NCBI RefSeq assembly: GCF_003265995.1
Contig: NZ_MVJN01000008.1
Coordinates: 124,001-188,000, forward strand
Length of the DNA stretch: 64,000 nucleotides
Direction: 5' to 3'
Source of the DNA: Legionella quinlivanii
Lineage (GTDB): Bacteria > Pseudomonadota > Gammaproteobacteria > Legionellales > Legionellaceae
Shown here: piece by piece, positions 18,824 to 27,207 of the stretch
How positions within the stretch are numbered: position 1 is the first letter of the stretch
Layout of the letters: each line of letters begins with the position of its first letter
Notes under the pieces: generated by a model
Databases searched by the model: none
Told to the model about the DNA's origin: nothing
The model's input: only the letters and a program-made list of their open reading frames with translations
Made by a program: the position numbers and the translations under genes

Positions 18824-18997
18824 GGTAATCATAAATATCAGCCGGTTGGAAGCTGGTTAAGTATATCTTATAATTGGCATAAAGAATAAAAGTCATCCTT
18901 AAAGAAGAGCCAGTGACATTTTGTCACCAAAGTATGTTCTTTATCGTTTTACCTCTAATTTTATTCGAATTGAAACTTATTACTCAAAACTTTGTTG
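18824..18997. repeat. Direct repeat of a promoter-like region, copy 1
   Basis: About 174 bp match 43199-43373, the region upstream of the TOTE primase-helicase gene, with only scattered substitutions. The match begins at the codons for Met-Ile-Thr. On the minus strand the frame here then runs into a stop after nine codons, so no gene follows. The right end of the copy is cut off exactly by the IS3 element. It contains GTGAC-N5-GTCAC at 18913-18927. The rest of 18434-18823 shows nothing else I can name. Confidence 0.85.
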
Positions 18998-19050
18998 TGT
19001 AATGGTCAAGTAAATTCGGACACTTATTTAAACAATTTACTTAACAAAAC

Positions 19051-19980
19051 TCATCCCTGCTGACGCACCGCCTCTGCGGTTTGTCGACTACTCAATCCCG
19101 CGCAATCCAGCGCTCCTGATTGAGCAGTTTGATAAAATTCCTGTTCAAACGCCAATGGTGTTTTATAACCTAAAGTTGAATGAAGCCGTCTACCATTATA
19201 AAAGGCAAGATAGTCAATAATAGCAAGCTTGGCGCAGGCTTTGGTAGTGAAGCGCTGATAATTCAAGCATTCATGTTTGATGCTACGAAAAAACCGTTCT
19301 GTAGGCGAGTTATCCCAACAATTGCCTTTACGACTCATACTTTGCTTCATCCTCATTAATTTCAATAGCTCCCGGTATTCATAGCTGGCGTACTGGCTAC
19401 CCCGGTCTGAGTGATGCAGTAATCCCGGAGATGGTTTTTTCCGCCCAAACGCCATCCGCAGAGCTAGAGCACAAAGCTGTGCGCATATGATCATCGACTG
19501 CCCAACCAATGATCTGGCGTGAATACAGGTCCATGACGACTGCAATATACACCCAGCCCTCCAAAGTCCATACATAGCTAATATCCGTGGTCCAAGCCTG
19601 ATTCGGAGCAGCCATCTTAAATTGGCGATTCAAGAGGTTAGGAGACAGTTCAAATCCATGCCGACTATCAGTTGTAAGTTTGAAACGCTTTGGATAACAT
19701 ACAGTTAACTGTAGCTTCTCCATAATCCGACGGACTTTATAACGTCCCACTGGAAATCCCTGAGCCGTTAATTCCTTGGCCAGCCGCCTGGAACCATATG
19801 TATTTTTACTGTCCTCAAATAATGCTTTCAATCTAGCCTCAAGCATTGCGTCTTGTGGTTTGGGATGGTGGCCCTTAGAAGACCAGCGATAATAAGCACT
19901 TCGGCTAACCTGCATCATTTTGCATAACAGTTTAATCGAGTAGGCTTTCTCTTGCTCTTTGATAAATTCATATTTTATTT
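19051..19980 (-). pseudogene. IS3 OrfB transposase (DDE integrase core), frameshifted
   Basis: The N-terminal part (about 19980-19470) encodes the HTH_21-like start and the first catalytic Asp in WTTDISYV. The C-terminal part, in another frame (to 19051), carries the second Asp in LHHSDRGSQY and the catalytic Glu in NSPTERFFRS. The switch lies near 19460-19480 at a one-base indel. As in other IS3 elements, the OrfB frame extends upstream into the 3' end of OrfA, where programmed frameshifting would fuse them. The internal indel should prevent production of active transposase. Confidence 0.85.
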
Positions 19981-20289
19981 CTGTTCCTGAGCAAAGAAAG
20001 CGGCGGCCTTTTTTAAGATTTCTCTCTCCATCCTAAGCTTGTTATTTTCTTTTCTGAGGCGTAACAACTCTTCGCGCTCGTTTAAGTTCAGCTGAGAGCC
20101 TGAGGGACTAGCCCCTTTCTTTTCAGCCCCTTTTTCCATACTAACCCATTTCCTTAGAGCACTAATTGAAACTCCTAAACTTGTAGCTGCTTCTGGAATG
20201 CTATAGCCTTTTGATAACACCAATTGAACAGCGTCTTGCTTAAATTCCAAACTGAAATATGGTCTCTTTCTTTGATTCATTGCTTTCAC
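19975..20289 (-). CDS. IS3 OrfA (HTH DNA-binding transposase subunit)
   Basis: The 104-aa protein has the usual IS3 OrfA layout: a helix-turn-helix (KQDAVQLVLSKGYSIPEAA, then SISALRKWV) and a C-terminal leucine-zipper-like helix (LLRLRKENNKLRMEREILKK). It ends AAAFFAQEQK, where the A-rich stretch allows a frame change into OrfB. It appears intact, but the element lacks a functional OrfB. Confidence 0.88.
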   Translation of the reverse strand: MKAMNQRKRPYFSLEFKQDAVQLVLSKGYSIPEAATSLGVSISALRKWVSMEKGAEKKGASPSGSQLNLNEREELLRLRKENNKLRMEREILKKAAAFFAQEQK

Positions 20290-20344
20290 TCCTATTGGTT
20301 ATATTTTAACCTATAAAAGTGTCCGGGCATATTAGACCACTACA

Positions 20345-20758
20345 GTAAAGCGCTATCTCAGGAGAGTGTGACCAATCCAGAAAAGGTGTCCATAAACCAT
20401 AATGTTGCCCAATAGCCCATAATTGTATTTTGTTATCAATGCCACACTTCATCATTTGTGTAAAATTAGATAACTGAATATCCACTACTTCTTGCCTTAA
20501 AAGCGAATCAACATTCATTCTTGACAGTGAAGATTCTAAGCGCCACTCTGAATTTTTATATTCTCGGAAAATAAAATCCATTGTGTTTTTTTTGAAATAT
20601 GCATTAATAAAATGGAAATAATCTTCCCAAGAACCTAAACGTAAAGCATTTATTAAGTTTCCGAAAGAATCCTTCAGAATTACCATTTGCTCCTCTGTTT
20701 TCGTTGGATCCCATATCGGCACCTCTTCTATTCCTATGAATATCTTGCGCTCAGACAT
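20345..20758 (-). pseudogene. FRG-domain protein, C-terminus removed by IS3
   Basis: The start at 20758 (ATG, with GAGG upstream; the longer frame uses GTG at 20770) leads into about 138 native codons before the IS end. The FRG fold is clear from FREYKNSEWRLESSLSR and WAIGQHYGLWTPFLDWSHSP. Full-length FRG proteins are usually 250 aa or more, so roughly half is missing. It follows the TIR-like gene by 28 bp, indicating one operon. FRG proteins are often found in anti-phage loci and toxin-like contexts. The truncation has probably inactivated it. Confidence 0.82.
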
Positions 20759-20786
20759 TTTTAACCTCACAGAAAATATCTTGAAA

Positions 20787-21494
20787 TCACAACTTCATAA
20801 CATCAATTTCAAAACCTTGGCTTACCATTTCTTTGGCTAACATAGGTCCCGCCTCTTTTTGAAGATTATCCTTAAATGCAATATAGATTAAACCTTGAAT
20901 ATCCGATGGTCTTTCCATCGTTTCTGGATCTTTCAACAAAATAGCTACTTTGTGTCGACCTAATTTTGTTAATAAAATACCTAACTCTAAAACAACATTT
21001 TGCCGCGTACGAAATGTTTTTTCATCTACTCTCCCCTTTTGATGCCCTTCATCATCAGGAGTTGCTAAAACCACTCCAAACCCAATTCCCTCCGTATACT
21101 CTTCCAGCTTTTCAATGATTGTTTGCCCTTTTGAGGGCAATTGATCAAGAATCAGTGGCTCTAGCCCCCAGCGTCTTAACATAGCATCTAACTGATCTCT
21201 TGCATGTTCATCATGCCCGTAGACAACAAAAACTTTGTTGCAAACATGCTTTTCTTGTTTGTTTAGAAGCGAATTATCTTGTAACAGAATTGAATGCATT
21301 TTTTTTTCAAGGTCTTCTTTACCCGGAGAGGTACCTTGGAAAGTTAGTGTACCCTTGGTACTCCACCAGTTAAGAACTGCACCATTATTAGCCTTAAATT
21401 GCTTTACACCATTAGAACTGTCCTTCCACTCGCCATCACAACCCGCCAGCTCTACAGTTTTCTTTAATGATTCAAAGTCATCCTTGTATTTCAT
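20787..21494 (-). CDS. TIR-like predicted nucleotide-binding protein (defence effector type)
   Basis: The 235-aa protein is in two parts. Residues 1-75 form a small domain with NGVKQFKANNGAVLNWW and GTLTFQG. Residues about 85-235 form a TIR-like domain of the kind found in CBASS and Pycsar effectors: VFVVYGHDEHARDQL, LILDQLPSKGQTIIEKLEE, GFGVVLATPDDEG, TRQNVVLELGILLTKLG, HKVAILL. Such domains degrade NAD when triggered. Glu in VVLELG is the likely catalytic residue. It forms an operon with the truncated FRG gene. No cyclase gene is nearby, so if it senses a nucleotide the source is missing, or the FRG protein was the partner. Confidence 0.8.
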   Translation of the reverse strand: MKYKDDFESLKKTVELAGCDGEWKDSSNGVKQFKANNGAVLNWWSTKGTLTFQGTSPGKEDLEKKMHSILLQDNSLLNKQEKHVCNKVFVVYGHDEHARDQLDAMLRRWGLEPLILDQLPSKGQTIIEKLEEYTEGIGFGVVLATPDDEGHQKGRVDEKTFRTRQNVVLELGILLTKLGRHKVAILLKDPETMERPSDIQGLIYIAFKDNLQKEAGPMLAKEMVSQGFEIDVMKL

Positions 21495-21794
21495 CTAAGT
21501 TATCCAATTAATTTTCTAACCTATTAAAATTTTAGTTTGCGCTCTTATATATTCCAGTCCTACGTTATGAATAGCTGAGCCCTCCTTCTTGAATATTTTT
21601 GTCCAACTATCTGACTACAGTTTGACAAAATCAAAAGAGTAATATGGTCGTTCCTCTTTAAAAACATTTCAATCATCTTGATACTACTATCCCTCAGAGT
21701 TAAAAAATGACCCGTTATTGGGACTTGCTATGATGTTTATGGCTTGCTTAATAAAATGCTATTATGCAGTATCTGAAATATTATTCGATGCAAA

Positions 21795-23993
21795 ATGTCT
21801 AAGCAGACAATGAAGAAAAAAGTATTTATTCAGGATAAAGAATTTGACTCACTTGAGAGTGCTGCTAAAGCTTTTGGTAAATCACGAAATACAGTAGATT
21901 ATCGTCTTTCAAAAGGTTGGACTCCTGAGCAAGCTGTAGGACTTGATCCTCCTCCAGATTTTGCATCTAAAACTGCGGGTATTTCTGTTCAAGTGGAAGG
22001 GCGAGAATTTAAAACTCTAAAAGATGCAGCAAAATACTATAATCGAGCTTATACACACGTCATTGAAATGGTAAATAAAGGACGTTCAATTGAACAATCT
22101 CTTGGTTTGGTTAAAAGAATTGACACCTTACAGTCAGAAAATCCAAAACTATCACAACAATGGCACCCACATAAAAATTTACCTTTAACCCCTCAAGATG
22201 TTTCATCTGGTTCAGGAAGAAAAGTTTGGTGGTTATGTCCAAATAACCATGAATGGGAAGCTGTCATAAATAGCCGGAATCGTGGATGCGGCTGTCCTTA
22301 CTGTGCTAGCCAAAAACCAACAAGGGATAGAAATTTTGCTACTGAATACCCTGAGTTATTGAAAGAGTTTGACTTAATTAAAAACAAAAATCTTAAACCG
22401 GAAAACCTTACTCCAAGAGCGAAGCAAAAAGTATGGTGGGAATGCCTAAAGGGGCATTCTTGGCAAGCTACAATTACAAACCGAACAAGAAATCAATATA
22501 ACAATTCCTGTCCTTACTGTACCAATCGAAAGCTATGTGATGACAACAGCCTTGCTCAACTTCGCTCTGATATTGCTCAAGATTGGCATCCTACCAAGAA
22601 CCAGCCATTAACTCCTCATGATGTTATTGCTGGCGGGGGAATAAAAGTCTGGTGGACTTGCAAGCATGGCCATGATTGGCAGGCAACAGTTGGAACAAGA
22701 GTAAATAATGGTGCGGGTTGCTCGAAGTGCGCACTGCAAACATCAAGAATTGAAATTGCTGTTTACACAGAAATAAAAGCATTATTTCCTAATGTTTCTT
22801 GGCGTGAAAAAATTGGAAAATACGAATGTGACATATTTCTCCCTGATAAAAAGCTTGGGATAGAAATTGACGGTGTTTACTGGCATAAGCCAAGATCAAA
22901 TATTGATTCCATCAAGCAAAAATTGTTTGAAGAAACAGGTATTCTATTATTTCGCTTAAGAGAAGAGGGATTGTCGTTATTAAGTGCTCGAGACATTTCT
23001 TTTAAATGGTCAGGCAATACTTTTCCAATAATTTCTAGCCTCATTAACCAAGTCATTAAGTTTGCTGACTTCTCCGATTCAGAGCGCGAAAAGCTACAGG
23101 ATTATATTGATAATGGCTTACTTATTAATAACAAGTTATATAGAGAAATAGTTTCCCAGCTTCCAGCTCCACCATATGAGCTTTCATTAGCGGCTAAAAA
23201 ACCAGAGATTGCTAAAGAATGGGCTTATGATTTGAATGCTCCATTATCTCCTGAACATTTTCGCCCTGCGGCAAATAAAAATGTCTGGTGGAGATGTGAG
23301 CAAGGTCATACTTGGGAAACTTCACTAAATAATCGCTCATGCCAAAACACTGGTTGCCCTCATTGTCCTCGTGTTATTCCTAACAAGGCGACCAGTAAGT
23401 GGAATTTTGCAAAAATAAATCCCCAACTTGTTAACGAATGGCATTATGAAAAAAATGGTGGAGCTATTCCCGAAGAAATAACTCCAAACATGAATATAAA
23501 AGTTTGGTGGAAATGTAGAGAGGGACATGAATGGCAAGCAGCACCTCACAGTAGAACAGGTGGTACGGGTTGTCCATTTTGTTATGGCCGGTATGCTTCA
23601 GAGACAAATAACTTAGCTGTTTTTTACCCTGAACTGTTGGCCGAGTGGGATAGCGAATTGAATAAAGGATTAAATCCATCTGACTTCACTCCGCATGTAG
23701 GCAAGAAAGTATGGTGGAGATGCAAAGAAAACCACACTTGGCAGGCTACGATTTATAATCGAACGAAAAATAAGTCGAGATGCCCCATCTGTGCGCAAAG
23801 AAATTCTCGAAAATATTCAATAGACTATTTCCACGAATTCGCTAGCAGACATGGTGGTATATGCTTAACAACAGAGTATTTGAACGGTAAATCCAAAATT
23901 AAAATGGTGTGTAAAAATGGTCATAAATGGGAGTCTCGTGCCGATAATATATTATATAAGGAAAAGTGGTGTAGCAGCTGCAGCAAGGATTAA
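21795..23993 (+). CDS. Modular DNA-binding protein: two NUMOD-like helices, probable zinc-ribbon repeats and an internal Vsr/DUF559-like nuclease
   Basis: The 732-aa protein starts with two NUMOD-like segments (FDSLESAAKAFGKSRNTVDY and FKTLKDAAKYYNRAYTHVIE), DNA-binding modules typical of homing endonucleases. Three probable zinc-ribbon repeats follow (WWxCxxxHxWxxxxxxR...CPxC at about 147, 212 and 282). Next is a PD-(D/E)XK-like nuclease domain (KYECDIFLPDKKLGIEIDG, about 345-365, then WHKPR and an LFRLREEGL strand). After a helical spacer come three more ribbons (about 495, 565, 635) and one degenerate repeat at the C-terminus. It resembles proteins with the PF14311-type ribbon. Sequence-specific DNA cutting, perhaps in mobility or defence, is inference. 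It stands alone, flanked by an AT-rich 300-bp spacer on the left. Confidence 0.8.
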   Translation: MSKQTMKKKVFIQDKEFDSLESAAKAFGKSRNTVDYRLSKGWTPEQAVGLDPPPDFASKTAGISVQVEGREFKTLKDAAKYYNRAYTHVIEMVNKGRSIEQSLGLVKRIDTLQSENPKLSQQWHPHKNLPLTPQDVSSGSGRKVWWLCPNNHEWEAVINSRNRGCGCPYCASQKPTRDRNFATEYPELLKEFDLIKNKNLKPENLTPRAKQKVWWECLKGHSWQATITNRTRNQYNNSCPYCTNRKLCDDNSLAQLRSDIAQDWHPTKNQPLTPHDVIAGGGIKVWWTCKHGHDWQATVGTRVNNGAGCSKCALQTSRIEIAVYTEIKALFPNVSWREKIGKYECDIFLPDKKLGIEIDGVYWHKPRSNIDSIKQKLFEETGILLFRLREEGLSLLSARDISFKWSGNTFPIISSLINQVIKFADFSDSEREKLQDYIDNGLLINNKLYREIVSQLPAPPYELSLAAKKPEIAKEWAYDLNAPLSPEHFRPAANKNVWWRCEQGHTWETSLNNRSCQNTGCPHCPRVIPNKATSKWNFAKINPQLVNEWHYEKNGGAIPEEITPNMNIKVWWKCREGHEWQAAPHSRTGGTGCPFCYGRYASETNNLAVFYPELLAEWDSELNKGLNPSDFTPHVGKKVWWRCKENHTWQATIYNRTKNKSRCPICAQRNSRKYSIDYFHEFASRHGGICLTTEYLNGKSKIKMVCKNGHKWESRADNILYKEKWCSSCSKD

Positions 23994-24014
23994 CAACTTT
24001 TTTTCTTTTTTTCT

Positions 24015-24497
24015 TCAAAACTTACATTCTCCTTTTCTTGTTGCGGGATAGTAATACCAAGAGCCGATAAAGTAGTTACCAGGCATCGGATAAATATAAA
24101 GTTTTCTACAGCCATACCTACCAGTAATGTGATTTTTTCTATAACGTCCTTTTAGCCAACCTCCACCAATCTTAGCTTTTTCAATTTCCTCCCTAACTGC
24201 AAAAACTCCAGTTTGGTCCTTAAAATTGATTTGATTTGTTCCAACAGTCTCCGGGTGTATTGGAGAGGCCAGAACTATGCCATCAAAATTAATTGCAAAA
24301 ATACGACTGGACTTTTTCCGAAACTCTAAAATTGCATTTTCTTTACCATGATGTGCAACATGGTTTTCTGCTTTCTTAACACTCTCAATTACTTTGTTTT
24401 TATTCAAATTTATAGGATTTGCTACAGCCGAAACATGAACAGGAAGTAAAACAAAAGTCAAAAATGAACAAATGCACAAGATTAGATTGACACTCAT
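24015..24497 (-). CDS. Secreted single-Cache-domain protein
   Basis: The 160-aa protein has a signal peptide (LILCICSFLTFVLLPVHVSA) and a Cache-like ligand-binding fold: KAENHVAHHGKENAILEFRK, RIFAINFDGIVLASPIHPET, WLKGRYRKN, IYPMPGNYFIGSWYYYP. Stand-alone Cache proteins are periplasmic small-molecule binders that can feed a membrane sensor. No sensor gene is adjacent. It ends close to the convergent zinc-ribbon nuclease gene. Confidence 0.75.
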   Translation of the reverse strand: MSVNLILCICSFLTFVLLPVHVSAVANPINLNKNKVIESVKKAENHVAHHGKENAILEFRKKSSRIFAINFDGIVLASPIHPETVGTNQINFKDQTGVFAVREEIEKAKIGGGWLKGRYRKNHITGRYGCRKLYIYPMPGNYFIGSWYYYPATRKGECKF

Positions 24498-24607
24498 AAA
24501 TGATTACCCATATTCCATATACAATTGCAACGAACATCTAATTTATTACAATATTAATGTGCTTAAACCTTCAAAATACCAAATCTGAGGCAAATAGACA
24601 TTTGTTT

Positions 24608-25168
24608 TTACTTCTTCTTGGTTGATGGATTAATCCGATATTTCAACTGAACAAAACCACCGCTGATACATTGTGTTTCAGAATGTTCCAGCTCAAGGTC
24701 TTGCATCAAAGGTCCAAATAATGAACGACCAGAACCAAGCAATACCGGTGCGATGGTTATTGTTAATTCATGGATTAAATGCGCAGCTATAAAATTTTGG
24801 ACCGTTATACCACCATCAATATAAAGATGCTTAAACCCTTCATCAGTTAACCGCCTCACGAGCTCAGTGGGCGTTTCAGAAGAGGTTGAAACATGTTTTA
24901 GTTGAGCTGGAATTTCTATAGGGTTGCTACTCATAACTACAACCGGAAGCTCCCCATAAGGCCAAGGGTCAAATGACAATACTTTCTCAAAAGAATTCCT
25001 ACCCATAATTAGTCCATCGACCGTGGATATGAATTCTTTATAACCACCATCCTCACCTGAGGGCACCAGCCCATTTGCTTTCATTAACCAGTCAATAGAA
25101 CCATCATCTCTTGCAATAAAGCCATCAAGGCTTGTAGCAATAAAAATAGAGCATTTAGCAAGCATCAT
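24608..25168 (-). CDS. RibD C-terminal/dihydrofolate-reductase-like protein
   Basis: The 186-aa protein has the NADPH-binding fold of the RibD C-terminal family: CSIFIATSLDGFIARDDGSIDWL at the start, GLIMGRNSFEKVL, LPVVVMSS, LYIDGGITVQNFIAA and LIHELTITIAPVLLGSGRSLF. Members of this stand-alone group reduce pyrimidine- or folate-like substrates, but most have no known reaction. AGGAT precedes the double ATG at 25168/25165. It is downstream of a VOC-like remnant. Confidence 0.87.
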   Translation of the reverse strand: MMLAKCSIFIATSLDGFIARDDGSIDWLMKANGLVPSGEDGGYKEFISTVDGLIMGRNSFEKVLSFDPWPYGELPVVVMSSNPIEIPAQLKHVSTSSETPTELVRRLTDEGFKHLYIDGGITVQNFIAAHLIHELTITIAPVLLGSGRSLFGPLMQDLELEHSETQCISGGFVQLKYRINPSTKKK

Positions 25169-25196
25169 TGGTTATATCCTTTGTATACAGACTTAT

Positions 25197-25310
25197 TTAT
25201 GGAGTTCAAGCAGCGAAACAGCATTTCCTTCAGAATTGATGATAATTGCCATTCTACAGACTGGTAATGAGAAAATATCCAGCTTGAATTTTACGCCATT
25301 CTTTTTTAAT
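25197..25310 (-). pseudogene. Remnant of a glyoxalase/VOC-family gene
   Basis: On the minus strand this encodes NGVKFKLDIFSLPVCRMA followed by a segment ending SEGNAVSLLELHK and a stop. This is the characteristic last strand of VOC-fold proteins (CRMAIIxxxxGNxxxLxE). No start or N-terminal half is present. A separate 49-codon frame, 25254-25403, overlaps it and the end of the ABC exporter gene; I doubt it is a gene. Confidence 0.55.
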
Positions 25311-25395
25311 TATTGCGTGTTCTTTTAAAATTGATTGCAAACCAGATAATAAGTCATTAAATAAATGGTGAACTACCTTAAACTCTGTATGTCGT

Positions 25396-27207
25396 TTATT
25401 CATTTGCTACCTCATTATTCACTAAATCTTGAGACTCTTTTTTTCGTTCATCAGGTAAAAACCCACCTACCTGCGCACCCCACAGAGTTTTGTACAACCC
25501 ATCGCGATTCAATAGTTCTGCATGTGTACCGTCTTCAATGATATGGCCTTTGTCGAATACTAAAATTCGGTCCATATGCAACAACGTCGATAAACGATGC
25601 GCAACAACCAGTGTTGTTTTTCCTTGCATCAACTCCCAAAGACTGTCCTGAATGTTGGACTCTGTAATGGAATCCAGTTGAGATGTGGCTTCGTCCAACA
25701 TTAAAATGGGCGCATTTTTTAAAATCGCTCGAGCAATGGCAATACGCTGACGTTGACCACCTGAAAGCTTCACGCCACGTTCACCGACCAAGGTTTCATA
25801 TCCTTCTGGCAAAAGACTGATGAATTCATGCGCATGGGCTTTCCTGGAAGCTAAAATGACTTCCTCATCCGAAGCGTTTGTCCTGCCATAACGAATATTA
25901 TCCATGAGGCTTCGATGAAAAAGAGTTGGGTCTTGTGGAATCATGGCAATGGCTTGTCTTAAACTCTCTTGAGTCACTTCGGATAGATTTTGACCATCGA
26001 TTAGAATTTGCCCTTCCACTACTTCATAAAGTCGCAAAATCAAATTAACAAAAGTGGACTTGCCACTTCCTGAATAGCCCACCAACCCCACTTTTTGACC
26101 TGCTTCAATGGTTACCGACTTATTCTGAAACAGGGAGTACCCCCCTTGATAATGAAATTTTACCCTGGAAAATTCAATTCGTCCTTGTGTAACCACTAAT
26201 TGAGATGCATTGTTTTTATCCTGTATCTCATGGGGGATGACCAATGCATTTAAACTTTGCCTTGCTTTGCCTAAGGCTTGGTTAAATTGGTCCACTTGGT
26301 ACATGGTGTACCACATCATATGCCCCAATTCCATGGAAAGCCCAAGAATCAAAGCAAAATCACCAATGCTCACTAGTCCCTTGCCATACAAATGGATTAA
26401 TGCAATCGATGCCAAACCCATCATTACCGCAATCATTCCACCTTGTGCGCAGCATAACAAAACAATAAACAACTCTTTTCTTTGAAAAGCTCGTTGTACC
26501 AAGCTAAAAAACGTGTTCATACGTTCCACTTCATAGATTTTTCGCGAAAAGATACGAATATTGGATTGATTCGCTAGACTATCGACTAATTGCCCAGAAA
26601 GCTGCGATTCAGAATTTGCATAGTCATCGGACAACTGCACCAATCGTGCCGACATCCAAATACTAAATGAAGCAAAGACAATGAACCAAAGAAATAAAAT
26701 ATAAAAGAACAGGACATTAACGAAATAGGCTGTAATAAATGAAACCACTAATAATGAAGCACCACGAAGAAAGTCGACAGACACGCGATGCAAAATAATC
26801 TCAAGATTATCAGCAAGAATCGTAATTTGTGTGGCAATTCGTCCAGATAGGTTATCCTGAAAAAATTGCGTACTACTTCCCAACACATACTCAAACATTT
26901 GGCTAATGATTTGGTTTTTAATCACCGCTTCATATTTATAATTCAAGTACCCGATTGTTCGCCAGGTGATATTGTCAAAAACAATGAAGTTCACCACCAG
27001 TAACCCAGCAATCCAATACAAAGAGGAAAAGTCCATACTTGTTTTGGCCGCCAAGGTATTAATAAAGGATTTAATCAATAAACTATTAAACGGCCCCCAA
27101 AATCCAGCCATTAAAGCAAGCAGGATAAATAAAAAGACCATGCGTCGATACGGTTTTAAAAAATGCCATATAAAAGGGCCTATGTGATTAGGCAAACGAT
27201 TAGTCAT
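25396..27207 (-). CDS. ABC transporter, fused membrane and ATPase domains (MsbA/ABCB-like exporter)
   Basis: I choose the ATG at 27207. It overlaps the ABC-F stop by eight bases and has GAGGG upstream, giving 603 aa. Residues 1-310 contain six membrane helices. The ATPase domain has Walker A VGYSGSGKST, a Q-loop at MIPQDPTLF, the signature LSGGQRQR, Walker B ILMLDEAT and the H-loop in VAHRLSTL. Homodimeric exporters of this type move lipids or drugs outward. Coupling to an ABC-F protein behind an attenuator suggests antibiotic response, with one protein removing drug from the ribosome and one from the cell. The substrate is not known. Confidence 0.88.
   Translation of the reverse strand: MTNRLPNHIGPFIWHFLKPYRRMVFLFILLALMAGFWGPFNSLLIKSFINTLAAKTSMDFSSLYWIAGLLVVNFIVFDNITWRTIGYLNYKYEAVIKNQIISQMFEYVLGSSTQFFQDNLSGRIATQITILADNLEIILHRVSVDFLRGASLLVVSFITAYFVNVLFFYILFLWFIVFASFSIWMSARLVQLSDDYANSESQLSGQLVDSLANQSNIRIFSRKIYEVERMNTFFSLVQRAFQRKELFIVLLCCAQGGMIAVMMGLASIALIHLYGKGLVSIGDFALILGLSMELGHMMWYTMYQVDQFNQALGKARQSLNALVIPHEIQDKNNASQLVVTQGRIEFSRVKFHYQGGYSLFQNKSVTIEAGQKVGLVGYSGSGKSTFVNLILRLYEVVEGQILIDGQNLSEVTQESLRQAIAMIPQDPTLFHRSLMDNIRYGRTNASDEEVILASRKAHAHEFISLLPEGYETLVGERGVKLSGGQRQRIAIARAILKNAPILMLDEATSQLDSITESNIQDSLWELMQGKTTLVVAHRLSTLLHMDRILVFDKGHIIEDGTHAELLNRDGLYKTLWGAQVGGFLPDERKKESQDLVNNEVANE

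Larger units (their letters stand above)
18998..20344 (-). mobile_element. IS3-family insertion sequence, defective
   Basis: The 1347-bp element is bounded by imperfect terminal inverted repeats that begin TGTAATGGTC (left, 18998) and TGTAGTGGTC (right, read from 20344), each followed by GGACACTT. It encodes OrfA and a frameshifted OrfB on the minus strand. The bases flanking the ends (TTG on the left, GTA on the right) do not form a target-site duplication. This suggests an adjacent deletion or recombination after insertion. The right end truncates an FRG-domain gene. Confidence 0.88.

Noticed and set aside
20787-21494. CBASS operon
   Set aside because: The TIR-like domain resembles CBASS effectors, but no nucleotide cyclase gene is adjacent.
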